NCBI RefSeq assembly: GCF_900115625.1
Contig: NZ_FOXD01000001.1
Span: forward strand, 186,001-250,000
Length of the DNA: 64,000 bases
Direction: 5' to 3'
DNA from: Salibacterium halotolerans
GTDB lineage: Bacteria; Bacillota; Bacilli; Bacillales; Marinococcaceae
Positions 34,732-42,993 of the stretch are shown in pieces. Each line of letters begins with the position of its first letter. Position 1 is the first letter of the stretch. The notes under the pieces were generated by a model. That model had not been told where the DNA came from, did not search any database, and saw only the letters and a program-made list of their open reading frames with translations. The position numbers and the translations under genes are program-made.

Positions 34732-35268
34732 ATGGATAAAAAACATCCGAAAGAAAGTAAAGTCGTCAATACAGATCAAGTTCTCAGCAGTGATTTAAAT
34801 AACTATAACACCCTGTTCGGCGGAGTTTTGATGAAAAGGCTGGATGGCTGTGCGGTTTTGTCGGCGCGCCGGCATTCGCGTGCCAAAGAATGCGTCACCG
34901 CCTCGACAGATTCGATAGACTTTCTCAGTCCGATATACCAGTCGGATTCGGTTTGTGTGGAATCGTTTGTTTCCTATACCGGAAAAAGTTCCATGGAGAT
35001 TTTCTGCAAGGTGATTGCCGAGGATATGATGTCGGGGGAACGGCGTATGGCGACCACGGCTTTTATGACGTTTGTAGCGCTTGATGAAAACAAACGGCCG
35101 ATGCAGGTGCCGGGTATTGAACCGGAAACAGAAGAGGAGCTCAAATTGTTTGAAACCGCCCCGGAACGGGAGGAAATCCGGAAGCTGAAGCGGGAGAAAA
35201 GCAAGGAGCTGGCTGGATCTATCAGCCTTCAGAAACCGTGGGAAGATAAGAAGGAGGCTTATTCATGA
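34732..35268 (+). CDS. Acyl-CoA thioesterase (hotdog fold, YkhA-like)
   Basis: A 178-aa hotdog thioesterase. NTLFGGVLMKRLDGCAVLSARRH gives the active-site Asp/Gly region near residue 30, and the strand FVSYTGKSSMEIFCKV is typical of YkhA/BACH-type acyl-CoA hydrolases. ATG 34732 follows GGAAGG. A charged C-terminal helix (EREEIRKLKREK) is at residues 145-165. The next small gene overlaps its stop by 4 bp, so the two are translated together. Confidence 0.88.
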   Translation: MDKKHPKESKVVNTDQVLSSDLNNYNTLFGGVLMKRLDGCAVLSARRHSRAKECVTASTDSIDFLSPIYQSDSVCVESFVSYTGKSSMEIFCKVIAEDMMSGERRMATTAFMTFVALDENKRPMQVPGIEPETEEELKLFETAPEREEIRKLKREKSKELAGSISLQKPWEDKKEAYS

Positions 35269-35627
35269 TTGCACTGTGCAGTCTGCAGGTTCTTCGGGAC
35301 GCCGGGCGGCAGATCGACGAACTTGAACATCATTCGCCTGAACTCACAGCCCACCTTCGCCACGTCGTACATTTAACCAAGCGGTTGGAATTCCGCTGCC
35401 GTTATCTTGGTGCCATGCTGCGGAATCAGGAAACGGACAAAGGAACGGAACCTAATGTGTATCCCTCCATTCTCCGTATGTATCATGCAGAAGTGGAGAA
35501 ATTAAAAAACCGGGAAGGCGCAGAAAAAGTGATGCAGCTGTTTGACGAATTTCAGCATGCAGGTGATCACCCCCTCTGTCAATTAATCACCGGCGACACT
35601 CCGGAAACGATTAAATATATGGATTAA
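35265..35627 (+). CDS. Hypothetical 120-aa protein coupled to thioesterase
   Basis: Unrecognised soluble protein of 120 aa, mostly predicted helical. It has paired His/Cys residues (ELEHHSPE, RHVVHLTKR, RCRYLG) and no signal or membrane segment. The start ATG overlaps the thioesterase stop (ATGA), and AAGGAGG lies upstream, so translation is well supported. A perfect terminator follows. No function is assigned. Confidence 0.7.
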   Translation: MIALCSLQVLRDAGRQIDELEHHSPELTAHLRHVVHLTKRLEFRCRYLGAMLRNQETDKGTEPNVYPSILRMYHAEVEKLKNREGAEKVMQLFDEFQHAGDHPLCQLITGDTPETIKYMD

Positions 35628-35629
35628 AT

Positions 35630-35666
35630 AAAAGCAGCCCGGCATCAGGAGCCGGGCTGCTTTTAT
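35630..35666. terminator. Strong terminator after the thioesterase pair
   Basis: AAAAGCAGCCCGGC (35630-35643) and GCCGGGCTGCTTTT (35651-35664) form a perfect 14-bp stem with 7-nt loop and a T-run. Confidence 0.9.
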
Positions 35667-35766
35667 TCCGGGCCGGAGCTGCTCTGTGGACATTAAATGG
35701 GCCCGCAGCATTCGCGGTGTCCTCGGAGGTAATGTGGGTGTACACTAGACTTCTAATGCCGGAGAT

Positions 35767-35878
35767 TAGTGTCCATTGAGTTTCGCCGGCATCCACTAAT
35801 GATTGACTTCAGCGGTGTAGTGTCCATAAAACGAGGATCGGTGGAAACTACGTTCTTTATTTTCGATGATAGTGTCCA
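35767..35878 (+). repeat. TAGTGTCCA direct repeats at 51-52 bp spacing
   Basis: TAGTGTCCA starts at 35767, 35818 and 35870 in a stretch (35667-35968) where no gene is supported. The DNA between copies is not repeated in an obvious way. Spacing of about five helical turns would put the copies on one face of the DNA. Its meaning is unknown. Confidence 0.6.
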
Positions 35879-35968
35879 CAACCCGGTGAACAGAAGCGAA
35901 AACCGGAAATGTCCTGCTGAAGTACCCGGCATGCGGTTCGGGCGGGCTATTTTCCTCCAGAGCATAAA

Positions 35969-35999
35969 AAAAGGAGAAGGGCGGCATCCTTCTCCTTTT
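35969..35999 (-). terminator. Terminator of gapN
   Basis: AAAAGGAGAAGG (35969-35980) pairs exactly with CCTTCTCCTTTT (35988-35999). On the minus strand a T-run (complement of 35966-35972) follows. Confidence 0.85.
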
Positions 36000-36010
36000 C
36001 CTTCTCCTGA

Positions 36011-37465
36011 TTATTGATTGATCACGGTCACTTTTTCGCGGGTGCAGCTGAGCAGGCTGTAGCGTACGCCCTGGACGCCCATGCCGGAGTTCTTTACACC
36101 AAGAAACGGGAAGTGGTCCGGGCCGCGGGATGTTTTTCCGTTCACCTGGACGCTTCCGACTTCCAGCTCGTCCGCTATGCGGTGTGCTGCGTTGATATCC
36201 TGGGTAAAGACGCTGGCCTGAAGCCCGTATTCGGAATCGTTGGCGATTTTTACGGCTTCGTCTTCATCTTTCACACGGATGACCGGAAGGACCGGGCCGA
36301 ACGGCTCTTCCCAGGCAATGCGGGAGTCGGTTGAAACATGATCGAACAGTACCGGTGAAAACTGTCTGCCGTCCCGTTTGTTTTCTGTCACCACTTCAGC
36401 CCCGTCTGCGATGGTGTCGTCGATGAGACCCTGCAGGTAATCGGCGCCTTTATCATTGATGAGCGGTGTAATATCAGCGTCATCTTCAGGCTTGCCGACA
36501 GAGAGAGCTTCTACTTTTTCTTTCAGTTTGGCGACCACTTCATCAGCGGCTTCCTCTTTCACGAGCACCCGTTTGATTGCGGTGCAGCGCTGACCGGAGT
36601 AAGAGAACGCGCCGCCTGTGATTTCTTTGGCTGCTTTGTCGAGATCGGCGTCTTCCAGCACAATAGCCGGATCTTTGCCTCCCAGTTCGAGAACCATCGG
36701 TACCATTCCCGCTTTTTCCGCCATGGAAATGCCGGTGCCCGAACCGCCGGTGAAAGAAATCTGGTCAATGCCGTCATGCGTGACAAGCACATCACCGATC
36801 TCGGAGCCGCGGCCGGTTGTGACATTTACAAGGCCTTTCGGGAGACCTGCTTCTTCGAGTGTTTCCATCATCATAATGCCGCTCAGAGACCCTTGAGTGG
36901 CTGGTTTAAATATCACACTGTTCCCAGTCATCAGTGCCGGTGCGATTTTCGAAGCGGACAGGTTCAATGGATAGTTAAACGGTGCAATCGCAAGAACAAC
37001 ACCGAGGGGAACGCGGCTGACCTGCGCAGTTTTTCCTGCGGGACCACCATTGTAGCTGTCTCCTGTCAGCAGTTCTCCATTGATCCGTACACCCTCTTCA
37101 GCCGTGTGGCGGATAAAATCGGCTGTGCGGACGACTTCATCCACCGCAGAAGATTTCTTTTTGGCGACTTCCTGCATAATCACGGTTCCGATGGCTTCTT
37201 TATTTTCTTCAAGCTTATCCGCCCAGCGGAGAAGCAGTTGTTTTCTCTCATGAAGCGGGGTTTTCTGCCACTGTTTCTGTGCACCGCGCGCGGCTTCAAC
37301 GGCTTTATCAACTTCCGCTTTATTCAAAGCCGGTACACTACCAATGTTCTCACCGCTTGACGGGGAGTCCAGCGTAATTCTATTTCCTTGTTCGTTCTCT
37401 TGCCATTCTCCACCCAAGAGAACGTTTTTTTGACGAAAAGCTTCGACACTATGGGTTGTCATCAT
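36011..37465 (-). CDS. gapN: NADP-dependent non-phosphorylating glyceraldehyde-3-phosphate dehydrogenase
   Basis: A 484-aa aldehyde dehydrogenase. The catalytic Cys is in YSGQRCTAIKRV (about residue 297), the general base Glu in VLELGGKDPAIV (about residue 263), and the nucleotide fold reads FTGGSGTGI. The C-terminal segment NGKTSRGPDHFPFLGVKNSG is typical of GapN, which oxidises glyceraldehyde 3-phosphate to 3-phosphoglycerate and yields NADPH without ATP. AGGAGG precedes two tandem ATGs (37465, 37462). A cre-like site lies about 140 bp upstream. It is monocistronic between terminators. Confidence 0.87.
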   Translation of the reverse strand: MMTTHSVEAFRQKNVLLGGEWQENEQGNRITLDSPSSGENIGSVPALNKAEVDKAVEAARGAQKQWQKTPLHERKQLLLRWADKLEENKEAIGTVIMQEVAKKKSSAVDEVVRTADFIRHTAEEGVRINGELLTGDSYNGGPAGKTAQVSRVPLGVVLAIAPFNYPLNLSASKIAPALMTGNSVIFKPATQGSLSGIMMMETLEEAGLPKGLVNVTTGRGSEIGDVLVTHDGIDQISFTGGSGTGISMAEKAGMVPMVLELGGKDPAIVLEDADLDKAAKEITGGAFSYSGQRCTAIKRVLVKEEAADEVVAKLKEKVEALSVGKPEDDADITPLINDKGADYLQGLIDDTIADGAEVVTENKRDGRQFSPVLFDHVSTDSRIAWEEPFGPVLPVIRVKDEDEAVKIANDSEYGLQASVFTQDINAAHRIADELEVGSVQVNGKTSRGPDHFPFLGVKNSGMGVQGVRYSLLSCTREKVTVINQ

Positions 37466-37605
37466 AAAAACCTCCTCTTTGTATTCTCTGTATTAATCTT
37501 TCATCACAATCTGTATCAATGAAAGGTTCATTATACCTTACCAAATCTGCCGCGGTATGTTAACTATCCAGCTTGAACAAGCTCAGACACTGACAAACAG
37601 GTAAT

Positions 37606-37619
37606 GAAAGCGCTGTCTT
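37606..37619 (-). promoter_or_regulatory. cre-like site upstream of gapN
   Basis: TGAAAGCGCTGTCT fits the cre consensus TGWNANCGNTNWCA at 13 of 14 positions. It lies about 140 bp upstream of the gapN start, which is compatible with catabolite control. Confidence 0.5.
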
Positions 37620-37861
37620 TAATATTTTTAGAAATCTTTTTTTTCAAAAAAATCAAAATCAATAGTTTAGTCACGGTTCTTTTTACACAAACAAAGGATA
37701 TTATATTGGGAAAATAATATAATTATTAATGTCAAAAGTACCTATAATTAAAAATTGTAAAATAGAATGTATAGGAAGCTGCAAGAGGAATAAAAGGCGG
37801 GAGAAATATTGAAAAATCAGGGAATTTAAATAATATGAACTTTTTAAGACTGTTTGTCTAG

Positions 37862-37895
37862 AAGTATAACAGAATGACCGGAAAAGTATAACAGA
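37862..37895. repeat. Paired 12-bp direct repeats in an AT-rich gap
   Basis: AAGTATAACAGA occurs at 37862-37873 and 37884-37895, exactly 22 bp apart (two helical turns). The stretch 37620-37930 is very AT-rich, contains no supported gene and ends in eight consecutive G (37923-37930). Confidence 0.5.
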
Positions 37896-37941
37896 GTATT
37901 GGAAATAGTTGTGGTGGCTAGAGGGGGGGGATGGAAAATGC

Positions 37942-37982
37942 AAAAAACGCTCCCGGTTATCATAAGTACACCCGGAAGCGCT
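37942..37982 (-). terminator. Terminator of the MDR oxidoreductase gene
   Basis: On the minus strand AGCGCTTCCGGGT can pair with ACCGGGAGCGT with small bulges, followed by TTTTTT. It lies 33 bp after the oxidoreductase stop. Confidence 0.65.
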
Positions 37983-38014
37983 TCGTGTAAATGACCAACA
38001 CTGATGCCATTAAA

Positions 38015-39007
38015 TTATGTCATGCTGAACCCGATATTGCCGATTTGTGCAGCCTGATGCAGCCGCTTAAATGCTTCTTCATAGGAAGCAAGAGGGTACG
38101 TCTGATCCATGAACGGCTTTATGTCATACTTTTTAATAAATGCCAGCATTTCCTGGAGTTCTTCGGTGCTTCCCATCGTAGAGCCGAAGAGGTTGTACTG
38201 CCCGTAGAAAAACGGCCGGATATTCAGCTCCACGGTGTCATCGGTGGAAGATCCGAACGTGACCATGGTACCGCCGCGGCGGAGCTGGGTGAGCGACTTG
38301 TTAAACGTGGCGCCGCCGATGGATTCAACGACAACATCCATTTTTCTGCCGCCAAGCGCCTTCGTCCAGTCTTCATGACTGTCGATGGCCTGCCGGGCTC
38401 CGAGTTCAAGGGCCTGCTTTCGTTTTTCTTCAGACCGGGACGTGACATAGACGTGCGCTCCTGCGGCCCGGGCGAACTGCAGAAGGAAGGTAGCCACTCC
38501 ACCGCCGACCCCCGGAATAAAGACGGTGTCTCCGGGCTGCACCCGCGCTCTTGTAAATAGGACGCGGTAGGCGGTGAGAGCAGGCAGCGCAAGGACTCCT
38601 GCTTCTTCCCAGGTCAACTGCTCCGGCTTCGGCTCTACATTGGCTGCCGGAATCACAATTTGTTCGGCGAATGTGCCATCATTCGGTACGCCTAAAATTT
38701 CAAACCCTTCCGGCGGTGCATCACTGTTTTTCTCCCAGCCGAGCCCCGGATTGATAATGACTTCATCTCCCGTTGAAACAGCCGTAACATCCGTACCTGC
38801 TGCTTCAATCACTCCGGCACCGTCTGATCCGATTATGCAGGCCGGGTCGTCCGGCTGATGACGCTTTAGAATCGACAAATCCCGGTGGTTCATGCCGGCC
38901 GTTTTCAGGCGCACACGAACTTCACCCGGACCCGGCTCCGGTGTCTCGGTATCACGGTACGTCAGGCCTTCAATGCCGGTTTTTTTCTCATGAATCAACG
39001 CTTTCAT
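38015..39007 (-). CDS. Medium-chain NAD(P) oxidoreductase, zinc-free (quinone reductase-like)
   Basis: A 330-aa MDR protein. The GroES-like half has GMNHRDLSILK in place of the catalytic zinc Cys, and the structural zinc cysteines are absent. The cofactor loop reads FIPGVGGGVATFLLQFA. It resembles YogA/quinone oxidoreductases that reduce enones or quinones with NADPH. RBS GGGAGGG precedes ATG 39007. No operon partner; a divergent SDR gene starts 124 bp away. Confidence 0.87.
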   Translation of the reverse strand: MKALIHEKKTGIEGLTYRDTETPEPGPGEVRVRLKTAGMNHRDLSILKRHQPDDPACIIGSDGAGVIEAAGTDVTAVSTGDEVIINPGLGWEKNSDAPPEGFEILGVPNDGTFAEQIVIPAANVEPKPEQLTWEEAGVLALPALTAYRVLFTRARVQPGDTVFIPGVGGGVATFLLQFARAAGAHVYVTSRSEEKRKQALELGARQAIDSHEDWTKALGGRKMDVVVESIGGATFNKSLTQLRRGGTMVTFGSSTDDTVELNIRPFFYGQYNLFGSTMGSTEELQEMLAFIKKYDIKPFMDQTYPLASYEEAFKRLHQAAQIGNIGFSMT

Positions 39008-39130
39008 TATATCCCTCCCTGGCAGTCTGTTTCATTTCCATCCTATCACATCAAAGAAAGGCCGGCATTTTCCGAGTGATGCAGGAATGCAGGGCACGAG
39101 TATGGAACTAACATACAGGAGGTGCGTGAC

Positions 39131-39895
39131 ATGATAAAAATAGAACTGGACCAAAAGAAAGCTCTCGTTACGGGTGGTGCAAGCGGGATCGGGCGTGAAA
39201 TTGCCCTAGGACTGGCAGAGGCCGGTGCTGATGTGGCCGTTCATTACGGCAGCAATCAGAAAGGCGCGGAAGAAGTAAAAGAAATCATTACGAATATGGG
39301 GCGGCAGTGCATCATCGTCCAGGCGGATATGCTGAAAACAGAAGAAATTGATAACCTCTTTGATGCAGTGGAGAATGAATTTGACGGTACTCTGGATATC
39401 CTGGTGAACAACGCCGGCAATATGGTGGAACGAAGTTCTGTCGAAGAGATGAGGGAAGCCCTCTGGCGTCAGGTGATAGATTTGAATTTGACAAGCGCAT
39501 TTCTTGTATCTCAGCGTGCGGTGCCGATGATGAAAGAAAACGGCGGACGCATTATTAACATGACGTCCCTTGCGGCGCAGAACGGCGGTGGTCCGGGAGC
39601 GGCGGCCTATGCTGCTTCAAAAGGCGGTCTGATGACGTTTACGAAAGGGCTGGCAAAAGAATTGGCGCCAAATGTAACCGTTAACAATGTGTCTCCCGGT
39701 TTCATCGGAGAGACAGCGTTTCATGACACGTTTACGTCGGATGAGGCACGCAAAAACATCGTCTCGAGTCTGCCGTTAAAACGGGAGGGTACTCCCAAAG
39801 ATGTGCTCGGAACCGTTTTTTACCTAGTTTCCGACTATGGAAGTTTTATCACCGGTGAAACAATCGAAGTGAACGGCGGCGCCTTAATGCGGTAG
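39131..39895 (+). CDS. SDR-family oxidoreductase (FabG-like)
   Basis: A 254-aa short-chain dehydrogenase. The cofactor loop GGASGIGREIA is near residue 15, NNAG near 88, the catalytic Ser is in INMTSLAAQNG and the YxxxK pair in AAYAASKGG (about residue 155). ATG 39131 behind ACAGGAGG is preferred over GTG 39122, which overlaps that RBS. Substrate unknown; 3-oxoacyl-ACP reductase-like or glucose dehydrogenase-like activity is possible. A terminator follows. Confidence 0.9.
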   Translation: MIKIELDQKKALVTGGASGIGREIALGLAEAGADVAVHYGSNQKGAEEVKEIITNMGRQCIIVQADMLKTEEIDNLFDAVENEFDGTLDILVNNAGNMVERSSVEEMREALWRQVIDLNLTSAFLVSQRAVPMMKENGGRIINMTSLAAQNGGGPGAAAYAASKGGLMTFTKGLAKELAPNVTVNNVSPGFIGETAFHDTFTSDEARKNIVSSLPLKREGTPKDVLGTVFYLVSDYGSFITGETIEVNGGALMR

Positions 39896-39911
39896 AACGC
39901 CGGTATTCAGG

Positions 39912-39948
39912 AAACCCGCCTGCTTGAATAGAAGCAGCGGGTTTTTTT
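39912..39948 (+). terminator. Terminator after the SDR gene
   Basis: AAACCCGCCTGCTT pairs with AAGCAGCGGGTTT with one bulged C. Seven T follow. Confidence 0.85.
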
Positions 39949-40055
39949 CGGCAGGTGTTTATGCAGCTCCTTCTCCCTTTGTTCACAAACGTTTCACTTA
40001 CGAAAGATTATGTCTTCTTTATATAATACATTGGTACTACAAACGGGAGGAGAGG

Positions 40056-40547
40056 ATGATAATGCCTGAAACCAGGAAAGAAAGCTGGCAGTTTGGCTTT
40101 ATGATGTGTTTTGGTATGGTGCTGGTCATGACACTATACAATCTCTATATCAATGATATGTTGAGCACCATAACATTTACGGAAGGTACGTTTAATTTTC
40201 TAACGGCCTTTGTCATAGCTTTTATGTTGGATATGTTCGTCGTCAGTCCTTATGCGAAAAAAACAGCCGGAAAAGCAGTAGGGCACACGGGTAATAAAGT
40301 GTACATGATCCTCGCTGTTTCCACATGCATGGTGATCGGTATGGCGTTTTTCATGTCGATATACGGCTTAATTACAGCCTACATGCATACCGGATTTCAA
40401 AGCGGATCTATTCTTCTGGACTATCTCAACGTATTTGGAAAGAACTTCGTCATGGCACTGCCTCTGCAAATTGTTGTGATGGGGCCGCTCGTCCGGTATT
40501 TATTCACCAACTTTATAAAAACGAATGCAGAAGCAAAGGAAGTGTAG
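40056..40547 (+). CDS. DUF2798-like four-helix membrane protein
   Basis: A 163-aa membrane protein with four predicted transmembrane segments arranged as two related halves. FLTAFVIAFMLDMFVVSPYA in the first half and YLNVFGKNFVMALPLQ in the second recall the DUF2798 repeat. GGGAGG lies 5 bp before ATG 40056; ATG 40062 is also possible. It is monocistronic between terminators. Function is unknown in the family. Confidence 0.65.
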   Translation: MIMPETRKESWQFGFMMCFGMVLVMTLYNLYINDMLSTITFTEGTFNFLTAFVIAFMLDMFVVSPYAKKTAGKAVGHTGNKVYMILAVSTCMVIGMAFFMSIYGLITAYMHTGFQSGSILLDYLNVFGKNFVMALPLQIVVMGPLVRYLFTNFIKTNAEAKEV

Positions 40548-40622
40548 AGAAGGAAACACCATTTTTCAATAATATTAATGAGTTGCCTTCGATTCTTTCA
40601 GCTTATCCTGCTTAATTAAAAT

Positions 40623-40658
40623 GAAATGAACCCCGGGGTGTAAGCCGGGGTTCATTTC
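40623..40658. terminator. Bidirectional terminator
   Basis: GAAATGAACCCCGG (40623-40636) and CCGGGGTTCATTTC (40645-40658) form a perfect 14-bp stem between two convergent genes. The minus-strand side is followed by the T-rich ATTTTAATT. Confidence 0.8.
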
Positions 40659-41553
40659 AGCGGTTGGCCGCTTCGGTCTGCTGCATAAAACGATAAACCG
40701 CGCCGAGCAGGTTCGCGTGCTGCCGGAAGTGGCAGACATCAAGGGTCGGGCGGATGGTGCCGACGGGCGCTTCTCTCATGAGCTCATCCAATTTTTTATT
40801 GATTCGCTGCACAAGCTCTTTTCTGGCGCTTACTCCGCCGCCGAGGAGAATGAGCTCTGGATCGTATATGTACTGCAGGTTATATAACCCGAGCGCAAGA
40901 AACCGGTAAAATCGATCGAGTGCTTTGACACATGCCGGATCCCCTTCGTCCGCCCATTCAAAAACCTGTTCACCTGTCAGGGTGTCCGGTTCGATTTCTT
41001 TTTCCGCTTCTGCATAACGGGTCAAAGCCCGTGTGGCAGCAAGCTGGCTCCAGCTTTCCAGGCGGCCGGTATCAGGATTGCCAAGAAGCATAAAACCGAA
41101 TTCGCCTCCATGCAAGCTGGCTCCTTTATGTGTTTGGCCCTCTTTGATGACCGAACCGCCGATGCCTGTTCCAATGACGACAGTCAGCACATCCTGTTTT
41201 CCTTTCGCCGTTCCCTTCCATAGTTCCGCAGCACCGGCGCAGTTCCCGTCGTTCTCCATAAACACAGGAAGCCCGGTTTTCTCTTCCAGCCGGTGTTTGA
41301 TATTCGGTCCGTGCAGGTAGGAAAGGGCACTGATCCCATAAATGACGCCTTCGTCCGCGACGGCACCGGGAGCGCTGACGGCAATGCCCGCCGAATCAGG
41401 ATGCCGGTGGACGATGTCTGTGATGTGCTGCATTAAAACATCCAGCGAATCCGGTGTCTTCATTTTGTCCTGTTCCCGCAGCTCTCCTTGTTCCGTCACC
41501 ATGCCGTACTTGATATAGGATCCTCCGATATCAAATGCTGTATATTCTTTCAT
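40657..41553 (-). CDS. ROK-family sugar kinase
   Basis: A 298-aa ROK protein without a DNA-binding domain. The ATP loop is AFDIGGSYIKYG at the N-terminus, the catalytic Asp is in FMENDGNCAGAAE (about residue 105), and GTGIGGSVI and HGGEFGFM follow. The usual zinc motif CxCGxxGCxE after GGEFG is missing (LGNPDTGRLES instead), as in BglK-type beta-glucoside kinases. Start ATG 41553 follows GGAGGAA; a much longer frame upstream is not family-like. Substrate is probably glucose or a beta-glucoside. Confidence 0.85.
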   Translation of the reverse strand: MKEYTAFDIGGSYIKYGMVTEQGELREQDKMKTPDSLDVLMQHITDIVHRHPDSAGIAVSAPGAVADEGVIYGISALSYLHGPNIKHRLEEKTGLPVFMENDGNCAGAAELWKGTAKGKQDVLTVVIGTGIGGSVIKEGQTHKGASLHGGEFGFMLLGNPDTGRLESWSQLAATRALTRYAEAEKEIEPDTLTGEQVFEWADEGDPACVKALDRFYRFLALGLYNLQYIYDPELILLGGGVSARKELVQRINKKLDELMREAPVGTIRPTLDVCHFRQHANLLGAVYRFMQQTEAANR

Positions 41554-41644
41554 AACTGTTCCTCCGGTTGATAGGTAGATACCCTTATCATAACATCCGG
41601 CAGGAAAGATACTGAACTCAAAAAAACGGAGAGACTGATCTGCT

Positions 41645-41911
41645 TCATTCCGCTGCTTTTTTCCAAAACTCCTCCTGGAAGATTTCGTACTTCCGGTTGG
41701 CTCTCCCCGTCTGGAATCCACGTTCATACCCCAGACGATAGGCTGTATCCGCCTGAATGTCACCGACCGCCTGAGAAGCGTCAATCACCTCGTGCAGGAA
41801 AGACACATCGATTTCCTTTTTTCTCATTTCTTCAGCCAGTGCGTGAAAGGTGTGTGCAAAATGTTCTCTCTTTTCTTTGAATAAAAAATGCTCGTGTACT
41901 GGATACGTCAT
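41645..41911 (-). CDS. Hypothetical 88-aa protein
   Basis: Unrecognised 88-aa soluble protein, largely helical and charged, with a C-terminal aromatic/basic stretch (GYERGFQTGRANRKYEIFQ). ATG 41911 has AAAGGGTG upstream at normal spacing. The longer upstream frame is not supported. It is divergent from the sulfotransferase gene and 91 bp upstream of the ROK gene on the same strand. No function is assigned. Confidence 0.6.
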   Translation of the reverse strand: MTYPVHEHFLFKEKREHFAHTFHALAEEMRKKEIDVSFLHEVIDASQAVGDIQADTAYRLGYERGFQTGRANRKYEIFQEEFWKKAAE

Positions 41912-42069
41912 AAAAAAACACCCTTTGCCGTTGTGAAATATATGTGTCAGTATGGTCATGATGCCATCATTTATACGTCGCAGCCGGCAGTGTGTAAGGT
42001 TGAATGTAGCAAAGACAGGGAAAAATGGTGTATCATAAGAATAAATATGATGAAGAGATGGAGTATGGT

Positions 42070-42975
42070 ATGAGAAAACAGATATTTGTACATATAGGAT
42101 TTCATAAAACAGCGACATCTTTTTTGCAGCGTTGTATATACCCGAAGTTGAAGAATGTCCGGTACGTGAAGTACGGGAAGCTGAAACAGGAGTTGTATGA
42201 CCTGCGGCTGAAAAGGCTGTCGGATGAACGTGTCCAGGAAATCCGGGATAAAGTCGAGTCATTTTATAAAAAGAAACCGCTGCTTGTATCCTATGAAGGG
42301 CTTTCCGGAAGTCCGTTTTCGCAGAAACGGTCCAAATCCAACATCCGGGTGCTGGAAGATATCCGCCGTGTTTTTCCCGCAGAGGAGTTTGACGTTCACA
42401 TCATCGCCGGCATCCGGGAACAGGTGAACCTTCTCACGTCCCTGTATGTTCAGTATGTCCATCAGGGCGGGGTGAACAAGCCGGAGCGCCACCTGAAGAA
42501 CCTGGAGCGTCAGGGTATTCTCGATCATTACCATTATGAGTATTACCTTGATAAGGTAAGGGAGCTCTTTGGAGATGACCATTATTATGTTCTTATTTAT
42601 GAGAACTTCAAAAATGACATGAACGCGTACATGCTTGATCTGCTGCAATATATGGGCGAAGACGAGATTCCTTCCTATGAGAATGAACAGATCAACCGCA
42701 GTTACGGCACCCTACAGATGGCTGTCGGCCGGCGCGCTAATCATCTTTTTAAAACCAGGCTGCATCCTAAAGGTTTGATTCCATCCAACCCTTCTCCTAT
42801 TAAGGGGAAGATTTCACCAAGGAAGGTGCTGCAGAGCAAACTGAGTTTTAAGCTGCATTACAAGCGGTACCATCTTCCGGGGGAGTTGGAGAACCAACTG
42901 AAAGACCGTTATACTAAGAGCAACCGACGGCTGCAGGAGCAGTACGGGCTGGACCTGCCGGGCATTTATTTCTGA
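42070..42975 (+). CDS. Sulfotransferase-family protein
   Basis: A 301-aa protein starting with FVHIGFHKTATSFLQ, the 5'-phosphosulfate-binding loop of PAPS-dependent sulfotransferases (GxxKTGTT-like). A later segment, IIAGIREQVNLLTSLYVQYV, matches the 3'-phosphate-binding region (REQ...S). No signal peptide is seen, so a cytosolic acceptor is likely. ATG 42070 follows GGAG; earlier in-frame starts add non-family residues. The next gene is CysQ, which removes the PAP left by PAPS-dependent transfer; this strengthens the assignment. The acceptor is unknown. Confidence 0.78.
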   Translation: MRKQIFVHIGFHKTATSFLQRCIYPKLKNVRYVKYGKLKQELYDLRLKRLSDERVQEIRDKVESFYKKKPLLVSYEGLSGSPFSQKRSKSNIRVLEDIRRVFPAEEFDVHIIAGIREQVNLLTSLYVQYVHQGGVNKPERHLKNLERQGILDHYHYEYYLDKVRELFGDDHYYVLIYENFKNDMNAYMLDLLQYMGEDEIPSYENEQINRSYGTLQMAVGRRANHLFKTRLHPKGLIPSNPSPIKGKISPRKVLQSKLSFKLHYKRYHLPGELENQLKDRYTKSNRRLQEQYGLDLPGIYF

Positions 42976-42993
42976 TAATAAAGGAGACGGGCG

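Noticed and set aside
37923-37930. G8 tract as a phase-variation switch
   Set aside because: No convincing ORF crosses the tract, so slippage would not switch a protein that I can identify.
37701-37943. 80-codon ORF on the minus strand
   Set aside because: It covers the AT-rich gap, has no RBS and a low-complexity Phe/Ile/Tyr/Ser composition typical of chance frames.
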